This document shows, piece by piece, positions 48,615 to 57,227 of a stretch of 64,000 nucleotides of DNA (its first letter is position 1; every line of letters starts with the position of its first letter). The notes below the pieces were generated by a model. The model searched no databases and had not been told where the DNA came from. It saw only the letters and a list, made by a program, of their open reading frames with translations. Origin of the DNA: Schizochytrium sp. CCTCC M209059 (Eukaryota > Sar > Bigyra > Thraustochytrida > Thraustochytriidae); the NCBI GenBank assembly GCA_000818945.1, contig KN805380.1, positions 327,112 through 391,111 of the forward strand. Direction: 5' to 3'. The position numbers and the translations under genes are program-made.

Positions 48615-50231
48615 ATGGAGCTGGACGGCGCGGTTGCTCACGAGGTCGACGGCGTGGAGGGCGGCGGGCTCGGCCTCTCCGGCCACCACCGGGCAAGCGG
48701 GAGCAGCGGGAGACGCCGCGGAGGCCATCGCAGCGGCCACCGCGGAAGTCGGAGCGACCACGACGGAAATGACGGTGAGAGGGGCGGCCAAGGTCTTGAG
48801 AGCCAACTGTCCATGCGCACGCGCAGGCCGCCCGAGATGAGCGAGATGCACTACGATGGCGAGGTGCGCAAATTCGGCAAGCGTGACGGCTCAGAGGTTG
48901 TCTCGGGCCGATGGTCCAAAGAAGAAGACGACCGCTTGCGTCTCCTGGTGCGTGAATTTGTAGAGTCCAAAGGCAGCTCCCTTGAGGAGTACCGCGAGTC
49001 CCTCAGCGTGGAGAGCCGCACGGAGGACCGACCCAACACCAAGCACTTCAAGGGCGTGTGGGTTCACTGTGCTGCCTACTTTCCACGACGTACGGTGGAG
49101 AGCATTCGGCACCGCGGTGAGCGCATCTTCCATCCTTCATTCAAAAAGGGTAACTGGAGCGAGGAGGAGCTCGCCGAGCTCAAGGCGCTCGTGCAGCAGC
49201 ACGGCCGGCGGTGGGTCAAGCTTGGTGCCCTGCTGGACCGCGAGCCCGGATCCGTGCGCGACAAGTATCGACAGCTCTCCGAGCTCTTGTCGGGCCGGAG
49301 CAAACCCGTGTCTGCGCGATGGTCTAGCGCTGACGAGGAACAGCTTATTGAGCTCATCAAGGAAGCCATGCCCGAATGGAAGGCAGGCAACGTTCCCTTG
49401 CATGGCATCCCTTGGAAGGAAATTGCAGACAAAATGGGGCGCAACAAGACCGCCGTGATGGAAAAGTGGCACGCAAACCTGCACGGCAAAGTTGTAGGCT
49501 ACAAGGTGCGCAACTGGGGTTACCCTGAATATGAGGAGCTCATCAAGGCAATCCGATTTTCGGACGCAAAGGAGTATGACCAGGTTCCCTGGGAGGACCT
49601 TCCCGTTCGATTTTCACCGGCCGTGTGCAGACGCCAGTGGCGTGCGCTTGTCAAGCGCAAGGGTCTTGAAGATGAACCCTTTAGCGCACAACTCAGCACC
49701 TTCACCCTCGAGTATGCGCCGAGTTTGGCGGACAAATCAATGCACCAAGCAGCTAGCAAGACTCGCCGAAAACGCCACAAGTCCAAAAAATCCTCGAAAC
49801 GCAAGCATTCGAGCAGTGTCTCCGCTGCCGACGATGTCCCCAGCAGCACTTCAGACGTCGTCGCGATGTCTTCGAGCTCTGGACTCGGCTCTGAACACAA
49901 CATGCCAGATACACCTTCATCACCCGAAGGAATGGCGGCGCCTGAGGTGCCCGACTATGCGCCACGGGTGGTGGCCGCCCCGGTCATTGTGGCGCCAATG
50001 TCCATGGCACAGCAGGCAAGCCTCATTATGGACTCCGAGGACGAGGATGACGACGATGACGACGTTGTTGGTGGCGTAAAGCGAAAGCTCAACAGTTATC
50101 TTGATGCTGACGATGCCCTTGTGCAGGACTCGCTCAAGCACTCGCGTCGCGACATTGCTGCAATGGATCCACATGCTCCAAATACTGGAATTCCCCCACC
50201 CAACTCGCACGATGCCAACATTTCTATCTAA
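48615..50231 (+). CDS. Multi-Myb DNA-binding protein, Reb1/TTF1/DMTF1-like
   Basis: 538 residues. Three or four Myb/SANT-type repeats: about 97-172 (GRWSKEEDDRLRLLV, with a long second helix insert), 178-224 (GNWSEEELAELKALV, RRWVKLGALL), 234-290 (ARWSSADEEQLIELI, PWKEIADKM) and a weaker one at about 300-350 (YEELIKAIR, PWEDLP). Repeats of this long-insert kind occur in the Reb1/TTF-I group, which binds rDNA terminators and other sites, and in DMTF1. A roadblock role at rRNA gene ends is plausible but inferred. The C-terminal third is disordered with a basic nuclear-localisation-like KTRRKRHKSKKSSKRKH and an acidic DEDDDDDD patch. The first 75 residues are Gly/His/Arg-rich. Confidence 0.85.
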   Translation: MELDGAVAHEVDGVEGGGLGLSGHHRASGSSGRRRGGHRSGHRGSRSDHDGNDGERGGQGLESQLSMRTRRPPEMSEMHYDGEVRKFGKRDGSEVVSGRWSKEEDDRLRLLVREFVESKGSSLEEYRESLSVESRTEDRPNTKHFKGVWVHCAAYFPRRTVESIRHRGERIFHPSFKKGNWSEEELAELKALVQQHGRRWVKLGALLDREPGSVRDKYRQLSELLSGRSKPVSARWSSADEEQLIELIKEAMPEWKAGNVPLHGIPWKEIADKMGRNKTAVMEKWHANLHGKVVGYKVRNWGYPEYEELIKAIRFSDAKEYDQVPWEDLPVRFSPAVCRRQWRALVKRKGLEDEPFSAQLSTFTLEYAPSLADKSMHQAASKTRRKRHKSKKSSKRKHSSSVSAADDVPSSTSDVVAMSSSSGLGSEHNMPDTPSSPEGMAAPEVPDYAPRVVAAPVIVAPMSMAQQASLIMDSEDEDDDDDDVVGGVKRKLNSYLDADDALVQDSLKHSRRDIAAMDPHAPNTGIPPPNSHDANISI

Positions 50232-50519
50232 TCACTGCCTAATAGCAAACAGCGCGACGCGTGAGTCATTTGATGTGATGGGATGGCCAATCGTCGTGCA
50301 AGCTGAAAGAAAATAATCATAAAAAGTAAGCAGGCATTGAAACACAACAAAATTTCTCACATTTACCTGTGGTCGTTCAATCTTTGAATCTGCATCCACT
50401 CACTCATTCATTCAATCATTTTGGTCCGTTCATGTTATACGAAGTACACATGTCATCACTTGCAGCCGAGGTATACATTTGCGCTCTTAGACTTGTCCCT
50501 TCAAGTCACTTGGTATCCA

Positions 50520-53036
50520 TCATGTGGCCGCAGCGGCGGGAGGCGCGCGTGATTTAGCCGCCTTGCCATTTGCCTTTCCCTTTTTTACTGCATTCGAAGA
50601 CGCTCCGCTCGCTGCGTTGGTCGCAGCGGCCTTCTTTTTTGAAGCGGCGCTCTTGTTGGTTTTGGCACCCGGTGCCTTTTTCGGTGAGACTACCTTGCCA
50701 GAGGCATCCTTGCTCTTTGGCGAGCGGGCCTTTGGACTTGATCCTTTCCCTTGTTTTGTCAAGGGCCCGGTGGTTTTCCCAGGACGCGCCGCCGCTGGCT
50801 TGCGGGCTTTGGAGCTCGCCTCATTCTCGTTGCTGCTCGAAGAGGCCGCAGCCAAGGTTGAGGTTGGACCCGTGATTTTGGCAGGGGACGGAGAAGCTTT
50901 AGGGGTTCTTTTGCGTGCCTTTTTCGCAACAGGTGCAGTCGCCGCATTCCCTGAATCCTTTGCGGTCGAGCTTTGGGCGCGTTTGGTACCTTTTGAAGAC
51001 GCATTCTTGGATGACGCGGCGCTCGCATTTGGCGGCGCAGGTTGGGAAAATCCGGAATTGGACGGTGGCTGTTGTTGCTGTTGTTGTTGTTGCTGCTGCT
51101 GCTGCTGCTGCTGTTGGTGCTGCATATGGTACTGTTGTTGTTGCAGGTAATGCATTTGCTGAATATGTTGAATTTGTTGCTGGTGGATCTGCTGCAAGTG
51201 CTGCTGTTGTTGCAAGAGTTCCGCCTGATGCTGTGCCTGAAGCTGCTGAATACTCTGCACATGTTGGTTCTGTCGCCACTTGCTTGCGCCGGGGGAAAGA
51301 CTCTGAACCCCCGCCATGTTAGTCGGTGAAAACATCATGGGCGTGCTTGGTACGAGTGAACTCTGCCGCATAAAGTTCATAAGCGCCTCCCTTTGCTGCT
51401 GCTGCTGCTGCTGCTGCTGCTGTCTCTCCACGTCGCCTGAGGAATGTCGTTGCTGCTGCTCTTGCTCTTGTTGTTGTGGCTGCTGCTGCTGCTGCTGCTG
51501 TTGCTGATGGAAAGCTTGCACGCCGTGAGGCGACGCAGGGACATCGCTCGTGGTCGATGCGCTTTGCATTTGCGAGCCTATCCCAGAGTTATGCGTAGGC
51601 GAACTTGTGTTCCCGCTGGCGCCCGAGCCAGCATTCGCAGAAACGTTTGAGGCTGGCGCAGTAGTTGATCCGCCGAAAAAGCTGGCCCCAAAGCCTTTGG
51701 GAGAGAAGGCTTGCGCATTGAATCCTCCAGCAAATTGAGAAAGCGTCAGTGCGCTCGGACTTGGCGGCACAAAGACCTGGGAAGGGTTAAAAGATTGGCT
51801 CGGAGAGTCATCATCTGTTTGCTGTTGATGATGCCGGCCTCCTTGCTGGCGATCCATGGAGAGCTGTTGAGACGTCTGAATGGGCGCATTTTGTCTGCGC
51901 ATGAGTCTGCTCGCCACGTTTTCAATGCCGCCTTGAGGAGAGTGAGGAGGGATCTCAAAAGAGCAGTTTGCATTGATGTTGTTGATGGGAGATGGAATGG
52001 CATGGGGAGATGGAATCATATCCATTGGGCCGTTGAAAAAGCTGTCCGTGGCTTGCGAAGGCGAAAAAAAGATCTTCCCGTTGGCCGTAGGCGTCAACGA
52101 AGCAGCGCTCGTGTCTACAGTAAGCTTGGAAAAGTTGTGACCCTTGGGGCGAATGTTGAGCTCGAGCCCCTTCTTTGATCTCTTGTCCTTGGACGGATTA
52201 GTATTAGCATTGTTGGGCACCGTCCCGAGAGCCGACACGGAAACCGCGAGGGAAGGCGAGGTCGAGGACGAGGACGAGGACGACGATGAAGACGCGTTTA
52301 CGGAAGAAGACATGGCGTTGCTCATGGCGTCGTTGCCTGCGTTATTGCTCCTGGCGGCCACAAAAGGCGAGACCATATTGGACGAAGAGCGGGAAGATGA
52401 GGCGGCTGGAGTCGGGATCTGGAAAGAAAAGGGTTTCGGCAGCGGCGTGGTTGCGCTATGGAAACCGAGCATGCCGGGTGTTTGCGTGGATGTCAATGAG
52501 GAGGGCGAGGATCCGGATGAAAAGGACGTGGTGTTCCGCGGCGAGGGGGCGGGCAGACTGTCGTCATCGTGAATGAACTTGCCGTCTGCAGCCATGCGAT
52601 CGATGAGCTTTCGCTTGCGCGAGTTCGTCATCCAGTTCTGGATTTGTCGCTTGGTGAGCTTGGTTTTCTTCATGAGGTCGGCCATTTCGTCATTCTTAGG
52701 GTACGGGTGTTTGACGTGGTTCACGAGCCACTCGACGAGGATGTCGCGGACGTCTTTGGAGTAGCGAGCATAGTTTGGGTTGGCGCCTCTGCGCTCCTTG
52801 GGCTTCACGTAGCGTTGCCTGCCGTTCGTGAGCCAGGCGTCGAGCTGCATGCGCGTGAGTCCCGTGAGACGCTGCAGCTCCTCCTTCTCCTCTGACGTCG
52901 GGTACGGGTTGTCGCTGTGCGCGTAGAGCCACTTCTTGAGCACTTCAGACGAGGGATGCGCAAGTCTCCTCCCGGACCGCTTCCCGCCACCGCCGGGCGT
53001 GCCCACCGACGAGGGCGTGGCCACGGGGCCTGACAT
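50520..53036 (-). CDS. Protein with two tandem TALE-class homeodomains and polyQ tail
   Basis: 838 residues from the ATG at 53036; the frame continues upstream to 53747 only as low-complexity leader. Two homeodomains lie side by side. The first is at about 24-78 (NPYPTSEEKEEL, recognition helix DAWLTNGRQR), the second at about 92-145 (HPYPKNDEMADL, recognition helix QNWMTNSRKRK). Both carry the P-Y-P three-residue loop extension of TALE proteins (KNOX, PBX, MEIS), and both keep W, N and R of the WFxNxR core, though Phe is Leu or Met. The remaining about 690 residues are Ser/Gln/Asn-rich with several polyQ runs and a Lys/Ala/Pro C terminus resembling histone H1-like tails. A nuclear transcription factor is the clear inference; TALE proteins often control life-stage transitions. 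Confidence 0.9.
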   Translation of the reverse strand: MSGPVATPSSVGTPGGGGKRSGRRLAHPSSEVLKKWLYAHSDNPYPTSEEKEELQRLTGLTRMQLDAWLTNGRQRYVKPKERRGANPNYARYSKDVRDILVEWLVNHVKHPYPKNDEMADLMKKTKLTKRQIQNWMTNSRKRKLIDRMAADGKFIHDDDSLPAPSPRNTTSFSSGSSPSSLTSTQTPGMLGFHSATTPLPKPFSFQIPTPAASSSRSSSNMVSPFVAARSNNAGNDAMSNAMSSSVNASSSSSSSSSSTSPSLAVSVSALGTVPNNANTNPSKDKRSKKGLELNIRPKGHNFSKLTVDTSAASLTPTANGKIFFSPSQATDSFFNGPMDMIPSPHAIPSPINNINANCSFEIPPHSPQGGIENVASRLMRRQNAPIQTSQQLSMDRQQGGRHHQQQTDDDSPSQSFNPSQVFVPPSPSALTLSQFAGGFNAQAFSPKGFGASFFGGSTTAPASNVSANAGSGASGNTSSPTHNSGIGSQMQSASTTSDVPASPHGVQAFHQQQQQQQQQPQQQEQEQQQRHSSGDVERQQQQQQQQQQREALMNFMRQSSLVPSTPMMFSPTNMAGVQSLSPGASKWRQNQHVQSIQQLQAQHQAELLQQQQHLQQIHQQQIQHIQQMHYLQQQQYHMQHQQQQQQQQQQQQQQQQPPSNSGFSQPAPPNASAASSKNASSKGTKRAQSSTAKDSGNAATAPVAKKARKRTPKASPSPAKITGPTSTLAAASSSSNENEASSKARKPAAARPGKTTGPLTKQGKGSSPKARSPKSKDASGKVVSPKKAPGAKTNKSAASKKKAAATNAASGASSNAVKKGKANGKAAKSRAPPAAAAT
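51055..51520. repeat. (CAG/CAA)n tracts encoding polyQ in the TALE gene
   Basis: Clusters of CTG/TTG triplets at about 51068-51118, 51390-51422 and 51446-51506 (plus strand), read as polyQ on the minus strand. The Gln codons mix CAA and CAG except for short pure CAG runs. Confidence 0.9.
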
Positions 53037-53762
53037 TCTCCCTGTCCTGTCCTGCCCTGCCCTTGCTCTTGCTGCTTGCTGCTGCGCGGGTTCTGTGCCC
53101 GGGCGTCGTGCCGTGCCGTGCGTGCGTGTCCACCGGCTCCGTCGGCCTTGCAGGCTGCCTGGCTGCGCCCGTGCCCGCGCGCCCGTGCGCGTCAGGCCGC
53201 TTGGACAAGCACGCGCTGGCTGGCTGCCCGGCGGCCTGGCTGGCTGGCTGCCTGCCCGGCTGGCTGGCGAGCTCGCAAGGCGCGCCTTGTACGCGCCGTC
53301 CTCGAGCGCGTGCGGGGGGCCCGTGCCGAGCACGGCGCCGCACTTCGCGTCCTGCTTGGCCCTCGCTCTCGCGCCCTCGCTCTCGCGCCCTGGCGCCGCG
53401 CGGCCGCGCGCCTCGCGCGCTCCTTCTCGTGCGTGCCGCGATGCGTACGCGCGTCGCGGGGTCGCGGGGTCGAGGGGTGGAGGGTTGGATAGATGGATGG
53501 ATGCGCGGCGGGGATGCAGATGGGGATGCCCGATGCGCGAGCCGCGGCCGACCTCCCTCGCGCCGCCTGCGCCGCGCGATCGCTCGCTCGCTCGACCACT
53601 CGCTCGCCGCGCGCCTCCTCTCGCGCTCCCTCCTCCTCGCCGCGCGCCTGCCTGCCGCTCTCCCTCGCGCAGCGCAGCGAGAGCCTCGGCCGTGCGGAGA
53701 GCGAGCGAGAGAGCGACCGCGAGCGTGCGTAGGTCTCGGCTTTGCACGCTGCTGCTTCCCGC

Positions 53763-53797
<35 letters not shown>

Positions 53798-54238
53798 TCC
53801 GAGTCCTTCTTTCGGTCTTTCTTCACTTTGCGGCCACCCGGCCAATCAGTCACGCACTCACAGCAAGTCAAGTCTTTCACTTCTTTCGCTTCTTTCGCCT
53901 CTTTCACGGCCTCCTGCCGATTTTTCCCTCTTTCTTTCCTTTCCTTTCCTTTCCTTCTTTCTTTTTTTTTTGTCTGTCTGTCTGACTGTCTGTCTGTCTG
54001 TCCTCCTCTCCTCCCCTCCCCCCCCCCACACATCCCCACACCGCGACCGTCCTCCTCCACAGCGCTCGCGCGCAAGTTGAGAATGCGCCACTCGCGCAAG
54101 TGGTAGCGGCTGCCGCGCAAGTGCATCGTCCGTGCTTCTCCCGCATGCCACTGGGGCCCCGGCGGGGTACGGTGCGGGGGCTCTTTCGTCTCTTTCAATG
54201 AGGGAGAGAGGACAGGCGCGGCGAGGCGCAGAGTGGAG

Positions 54239-54287
54239 CGTGCGGGCCACAGTGGTGTCAGCAGCGTGCGGGCCACAGTGGTGTCAG
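54239..54287. repeat. Two-copy 26-bp direct repeat
   Basis: CGTGCGGGCCACAGTGGTGT followed by CAG occurs at 54239-54261 and again at 54265-54287, identical over 23 bp. Confidence 0.9.
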
Positions 54288-54689
54288 ATGGACCAGGGTT
54301 CAAGGCGACGTCGACCCCACAGTCCATGCGCCACAGCCAAGCCCGCAGACATGGAAGATCGCGGACCTCTTTTTGCGGGCGCGGATCAGCGCCTCGAGGA
54401 AGCCAGCCGGCCGAGCTCGACGTGCAGCGCGGCGAGCCCGTTGGCCGCGGGACCAGAGCCATGGCCACGGGCGGGCATGACGCCTCCTTCCGGGAGATCG
54501 GCGGCGCCTTGCCCGTGATCGCGTTCGCGGTCGGGAAATCGAGGGCCGTCCGGGGACGACCGAGATGTCGGACAAAATTCTGCAGACAGGACGAGTGAAT
54601 CCAGGACGCGCTGGCGCTAGCACCTTGCAGCCATGGGAGAAACGTGCAGCAACACGCTCAAGAACGAAGACAGAGCTGAGTGGATATAC

Positions 54690-54780
54690 TACTCATACAT
54701 ACTACTTATACATACTACTTATACATACATACATACATGCATACATACATACATACATACATACATACATACATACATGT
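54690..54780. repeat. (CATA)n microsatellite
   Basis: CATACTACTTATA units followed by (CATA)n, ending in CATGTGTACG. Non-coding. Confidence 0.95.
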
Positions 54781-55586
54781 GTACGCTGATTGACTGATGT
54801 GAGTAGGCTCTCTGAACATTTCAGTAATTTGCCATGCTCCGTGGAAAGTGAGTGTATATGTGCGACCCGCTTTCGTTCATTCCGTTGCATTTGAAACCAA
54901 TGTGTGGCCCACTTTAGAAAGTTTTCGTAGTTCCTGATGCGCTCGCAAGTCCACTTCATTTCTCATGCTGCGGCTCTTGAAAGTCATCTCATCTGTTTAT
55001 GTTCTCTTTTCAAAGCCGACACTTTTTCGAAGACCGCGCGAATCAAATGCATCGACACGGAGTAAGAAGATTTGACCACCAATAAAAAGTCAACAGACTT
55101 GAAAATCTTGCAGCTTGTCAAGGTGAAATCGGGGCCTTCTGCGAAGGCCGCGGACGGTCGCGCCCACGCTTCAAAGTCGTAGGCCTACCTACTACTAGTA
55201 GGTAAAGCGTCCAATTTGCAACATCAATGTTAGAAAAATCATTTTTCAGTCAAAAATCAAGATTTGGTCGCAGGAGCCCTGTAGGGCGTGCGAACAAGCA
55301 CGGAGAGCTTGCAGTTTTACCATTTAACAAAATTGGTTGTTTGATGTTGCTTGATATCAATTAAATTTTTCAGTTTTCTCCTCGCCGCGGGGTCACAGGC
55401 GTCCGAATTCCACGCGCAAATCTTGCGCAATGCTTCTGAGTCTGGTTTCAAAAACTGTATTTACTAATTATTCAAATATAATTACCGGAAGTAGTCTTGT
55501 GTTACCTTTCTCCAGTGGACACATTGTTTCTGTCTCGTCCGCTTGTGGTGACGATCCCAGCTGATAGAGGCTTAGGACTAGCGATC

Positions 55587-56481
55587 TCAGGGTGCCCGAA
55601 TAATCTCTACGGGCATGCAAAAAAGCTGTGCACATTTGGCTTGCCAAGGAAAGTTTTTATCCCATTTTTTGATATTGATCAAGTAGCTCACCAAATGGCA
55701 GCGTTTTAGCTTGCCACCTGTGTACCCAGAAAGAGCAGCGTTTGCAAGAAGCGCCACCTTCACGAGATCCTCCTCTTCCATCGTAGCCTGAACGCTCTCC
55801 GATGTTCCAGCTGGGACTTCATCAGAGTTTTGAGGAGGTTTTGGTTCGAGTGATGAGCTCGCCTCTTCTGAGACATGTTCCTCTGAGCTTGCAGAGAGGG
55901 AACGTACAAGTTTCAGCAGCTCTTGCTAAGACTGGAACACGATACCCAGCGAGTTGTCCACGAGTTTTGTTTTTGTAATCTTGTCCACTCGCCAAAACTC
56001 GAACGAGGAGTCCTCATTTGCTTTTCGGAGCAAGAAAGCGCGAACACCTGCTTCTTCGACAAATTGCTTGTCCTTCTCTTCTTTCTTCGCCTTGCTCACG
56101 GCCTCACGGGACTTGTCTTGGGCCTCGATGGCTTTAAGTCGCTGGAGATCGTACATGTCTTTCGGCCGCCAGGATCTGTTGTTACACGTTTTCTGCAAAG
56201 GGCGAAGTCAGCGCCACCAACATCTTCAAACAAGATATGCATCAGTCTCGTCGAGGAGGTCTCGCTCCGCTTCTCCTCGATGGAACCATCCTGACCTTCT
56301 CCTGTGCAACCAGAGCTCAATATGAACTTCCCGAAGGCCCTTTCGATGAGTTTCCTTGCTCCTGCCTCGCTTTGCGGCTCGACAAGGGCTAAGAGATCGC
56401 AGATTTTGAGCTAGCGTCGCGTTCTCTCTCCCTCGGGCCATTGACAGCTTCCGGCGGCGACGCAAAGTTGCTCGTGATCAT
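55587..56481 (-). pseudogene. Unrecognised coding remnant with frame breaks and an in-frame TAG
   Basis: On the minus strand three blocks look coding. An ATG at 56481 opens a short frame (MITSNFASPPEAVNGPRE). A shifted frame then reads KICDLLALVEPQSEAGARKL and IERAFGKFILSSG. From about 56190, just after an acceptor-like CTGAC...TTTGCAG, a third block reads WRPKDMYDLQRLKAIEAQDK and FEFWRVDKITKTKLVDN. That frame meets TAG at 55926-55928 but continues in register for 113 codons (EEEDLVKVALLANAALSGY) to 55587. Either a multi-exon gene with small introns (a 36-nt GTGGAC...TTAG segment could remove the TAG) or a pseudogene. No family recognised; the charged helix AIEAQDKSREAVSKAKKEEK is coiled-coil-like. 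Confidence 0.4.
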
Positions 56482-56894
56482 GCGCTGGCTTATCTTTCGT
56501 CGACGGAGCTGCCAACGCGCTGCGCTAGATTAGATCTCTGCTGCTCAAGCTGCGCAACCCCAAGGCCTAATCTAATCACTTGAGTTCAAGCCATCGTCCG
56601 CTCATACAAATGTATTGGCCGGCCTAATTAAAGGTCTAGTTTAATACGGAACTCAGAGTCAGGCGTGTCAGTGACTCAGCACCGGATACCCATTTGGCCT
56701 CGAAACATACCAGGATCATCGGAGCGTGCGCGCGACAGGACGCACGGCACAGACGAACGAAGCGGACATCCTTGTGAGCGAGCTCGCACGCACGCACACG
56801 CACACACGAGCAGCAAGCGCTGTGCGCGGCGAGGGTAAAGAAAGCACAGCGCAGGACAGCGCAGCCCGAGGCAAACGATCACTTGCAACGCGCA
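56482..56894. other. Intergenic region, no gene seen
   Basis: Contains two GGCCTAATCTAATC / GGCCTAATTAAAGG sequences (56563-56640) related to the AGGCCT motif, and a CACACG-rich leader of the zinc-finger gene. Confidence 0.4.
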
Positions 56895-57224
56895 ATGTCG
56901 GCGACGTGGGGCGTGGAAAAGGCCAAGTCGGGCCGGGCCGCGTGCAAGAAGTGCAAAGAGAAGATCCAAAAGGGCGAGCTGCGATGGATCAAGTCGACCG
57001 AGCATAAAAAGTTTGGCACCATGAAGGCGTATCAGCACATCGGCTGCCTCATGTACCCGACGCGAGGCGAGGGTTTCGAGCTAAGCGATGTTGAGGGCCT
57101 CGACGAGCTTTCCCCTTCGGAGCGCAAATTAGTCAAAGAAGCCTACGAGGACGCCAAGTCAAACACAGGCACGAAACGCACCTGGGCTAACGCCAAGAAA
57201 GAGGACGGGGACGTCAAAGAATGA
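56895..57224 (+). CDS. PARP-type zinc finger protein (possibly exon 1 of a zinc finger-helicase)
   Basis: 109 residues from the ATG at 56895. It is almost entirely one PARP-type zinc finger: WGVEKAKSGRAACKKCKEKI (first Cys pair, with the usual AKSGR), then a basic KGELRWIK strand and AYQHIGCLM (His and last Cys). This C-x2-C-x28ish-H-x2-C finger recognises DNA nicks and ends in PARP1 and DNA ligase III. The tail is Lys/Glu-rich. The frame ends at TGA 57222-57224, yet the helicase frame that follows is in the same register and starts only one codon later. The two may be one protein, with the TGA removed by an intron or read through. Read as a separate gene it would be a minimal DNA-end sensor. 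Confidence 0.85.
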   Translation: MSATWGVEKAKSGRAACKKCKEKIQKGELRWIKSTEHKKFGTMKAYQHIGCLMYPTRGEGFELSDVEGLDELSPSERKLVKEAYEDAKSNTGTKRTWANAKKEDGDVKE

Positions 57225-57227
57225 TAT

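Larger units (their letters stand above)
53037..55586. other. Long low-complexity intergenic region
   Basis: 2.5 kb upstream of the TALE gene. GC-rich CGCGC/TGGCTGG DNA (53040-53740) changes to (CTTT)n at about 53764-53802, pyrimidine-rich DNA with (CTGT)n at about 53972-54002, a 26-bp direct repeat (54239-54287), a (CATA)n array and then AT-richer DNA. TAGGCCTA lies at 55180 next to a TACCTACT-ACT-AGTAGGTA inverted repeat. Long frames across 53060-54470 follow composition and are not convincing. Confidence 0.55.

Noticed and set aside
47869..48851. polyN, polyT, polyQ and polyL frames around 48.2 kb
   Set aside because: All are translations of the (GTT)n microsatellite in different frames.
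52945..54468. 507-codon minus-strand frame and several plus-strand frames upstream of the TALE gene
   Set aside because: Long open frames on both strands come from GC-rich low-complexity DNA; no protein-like pattern apart from the short NPGP motif.
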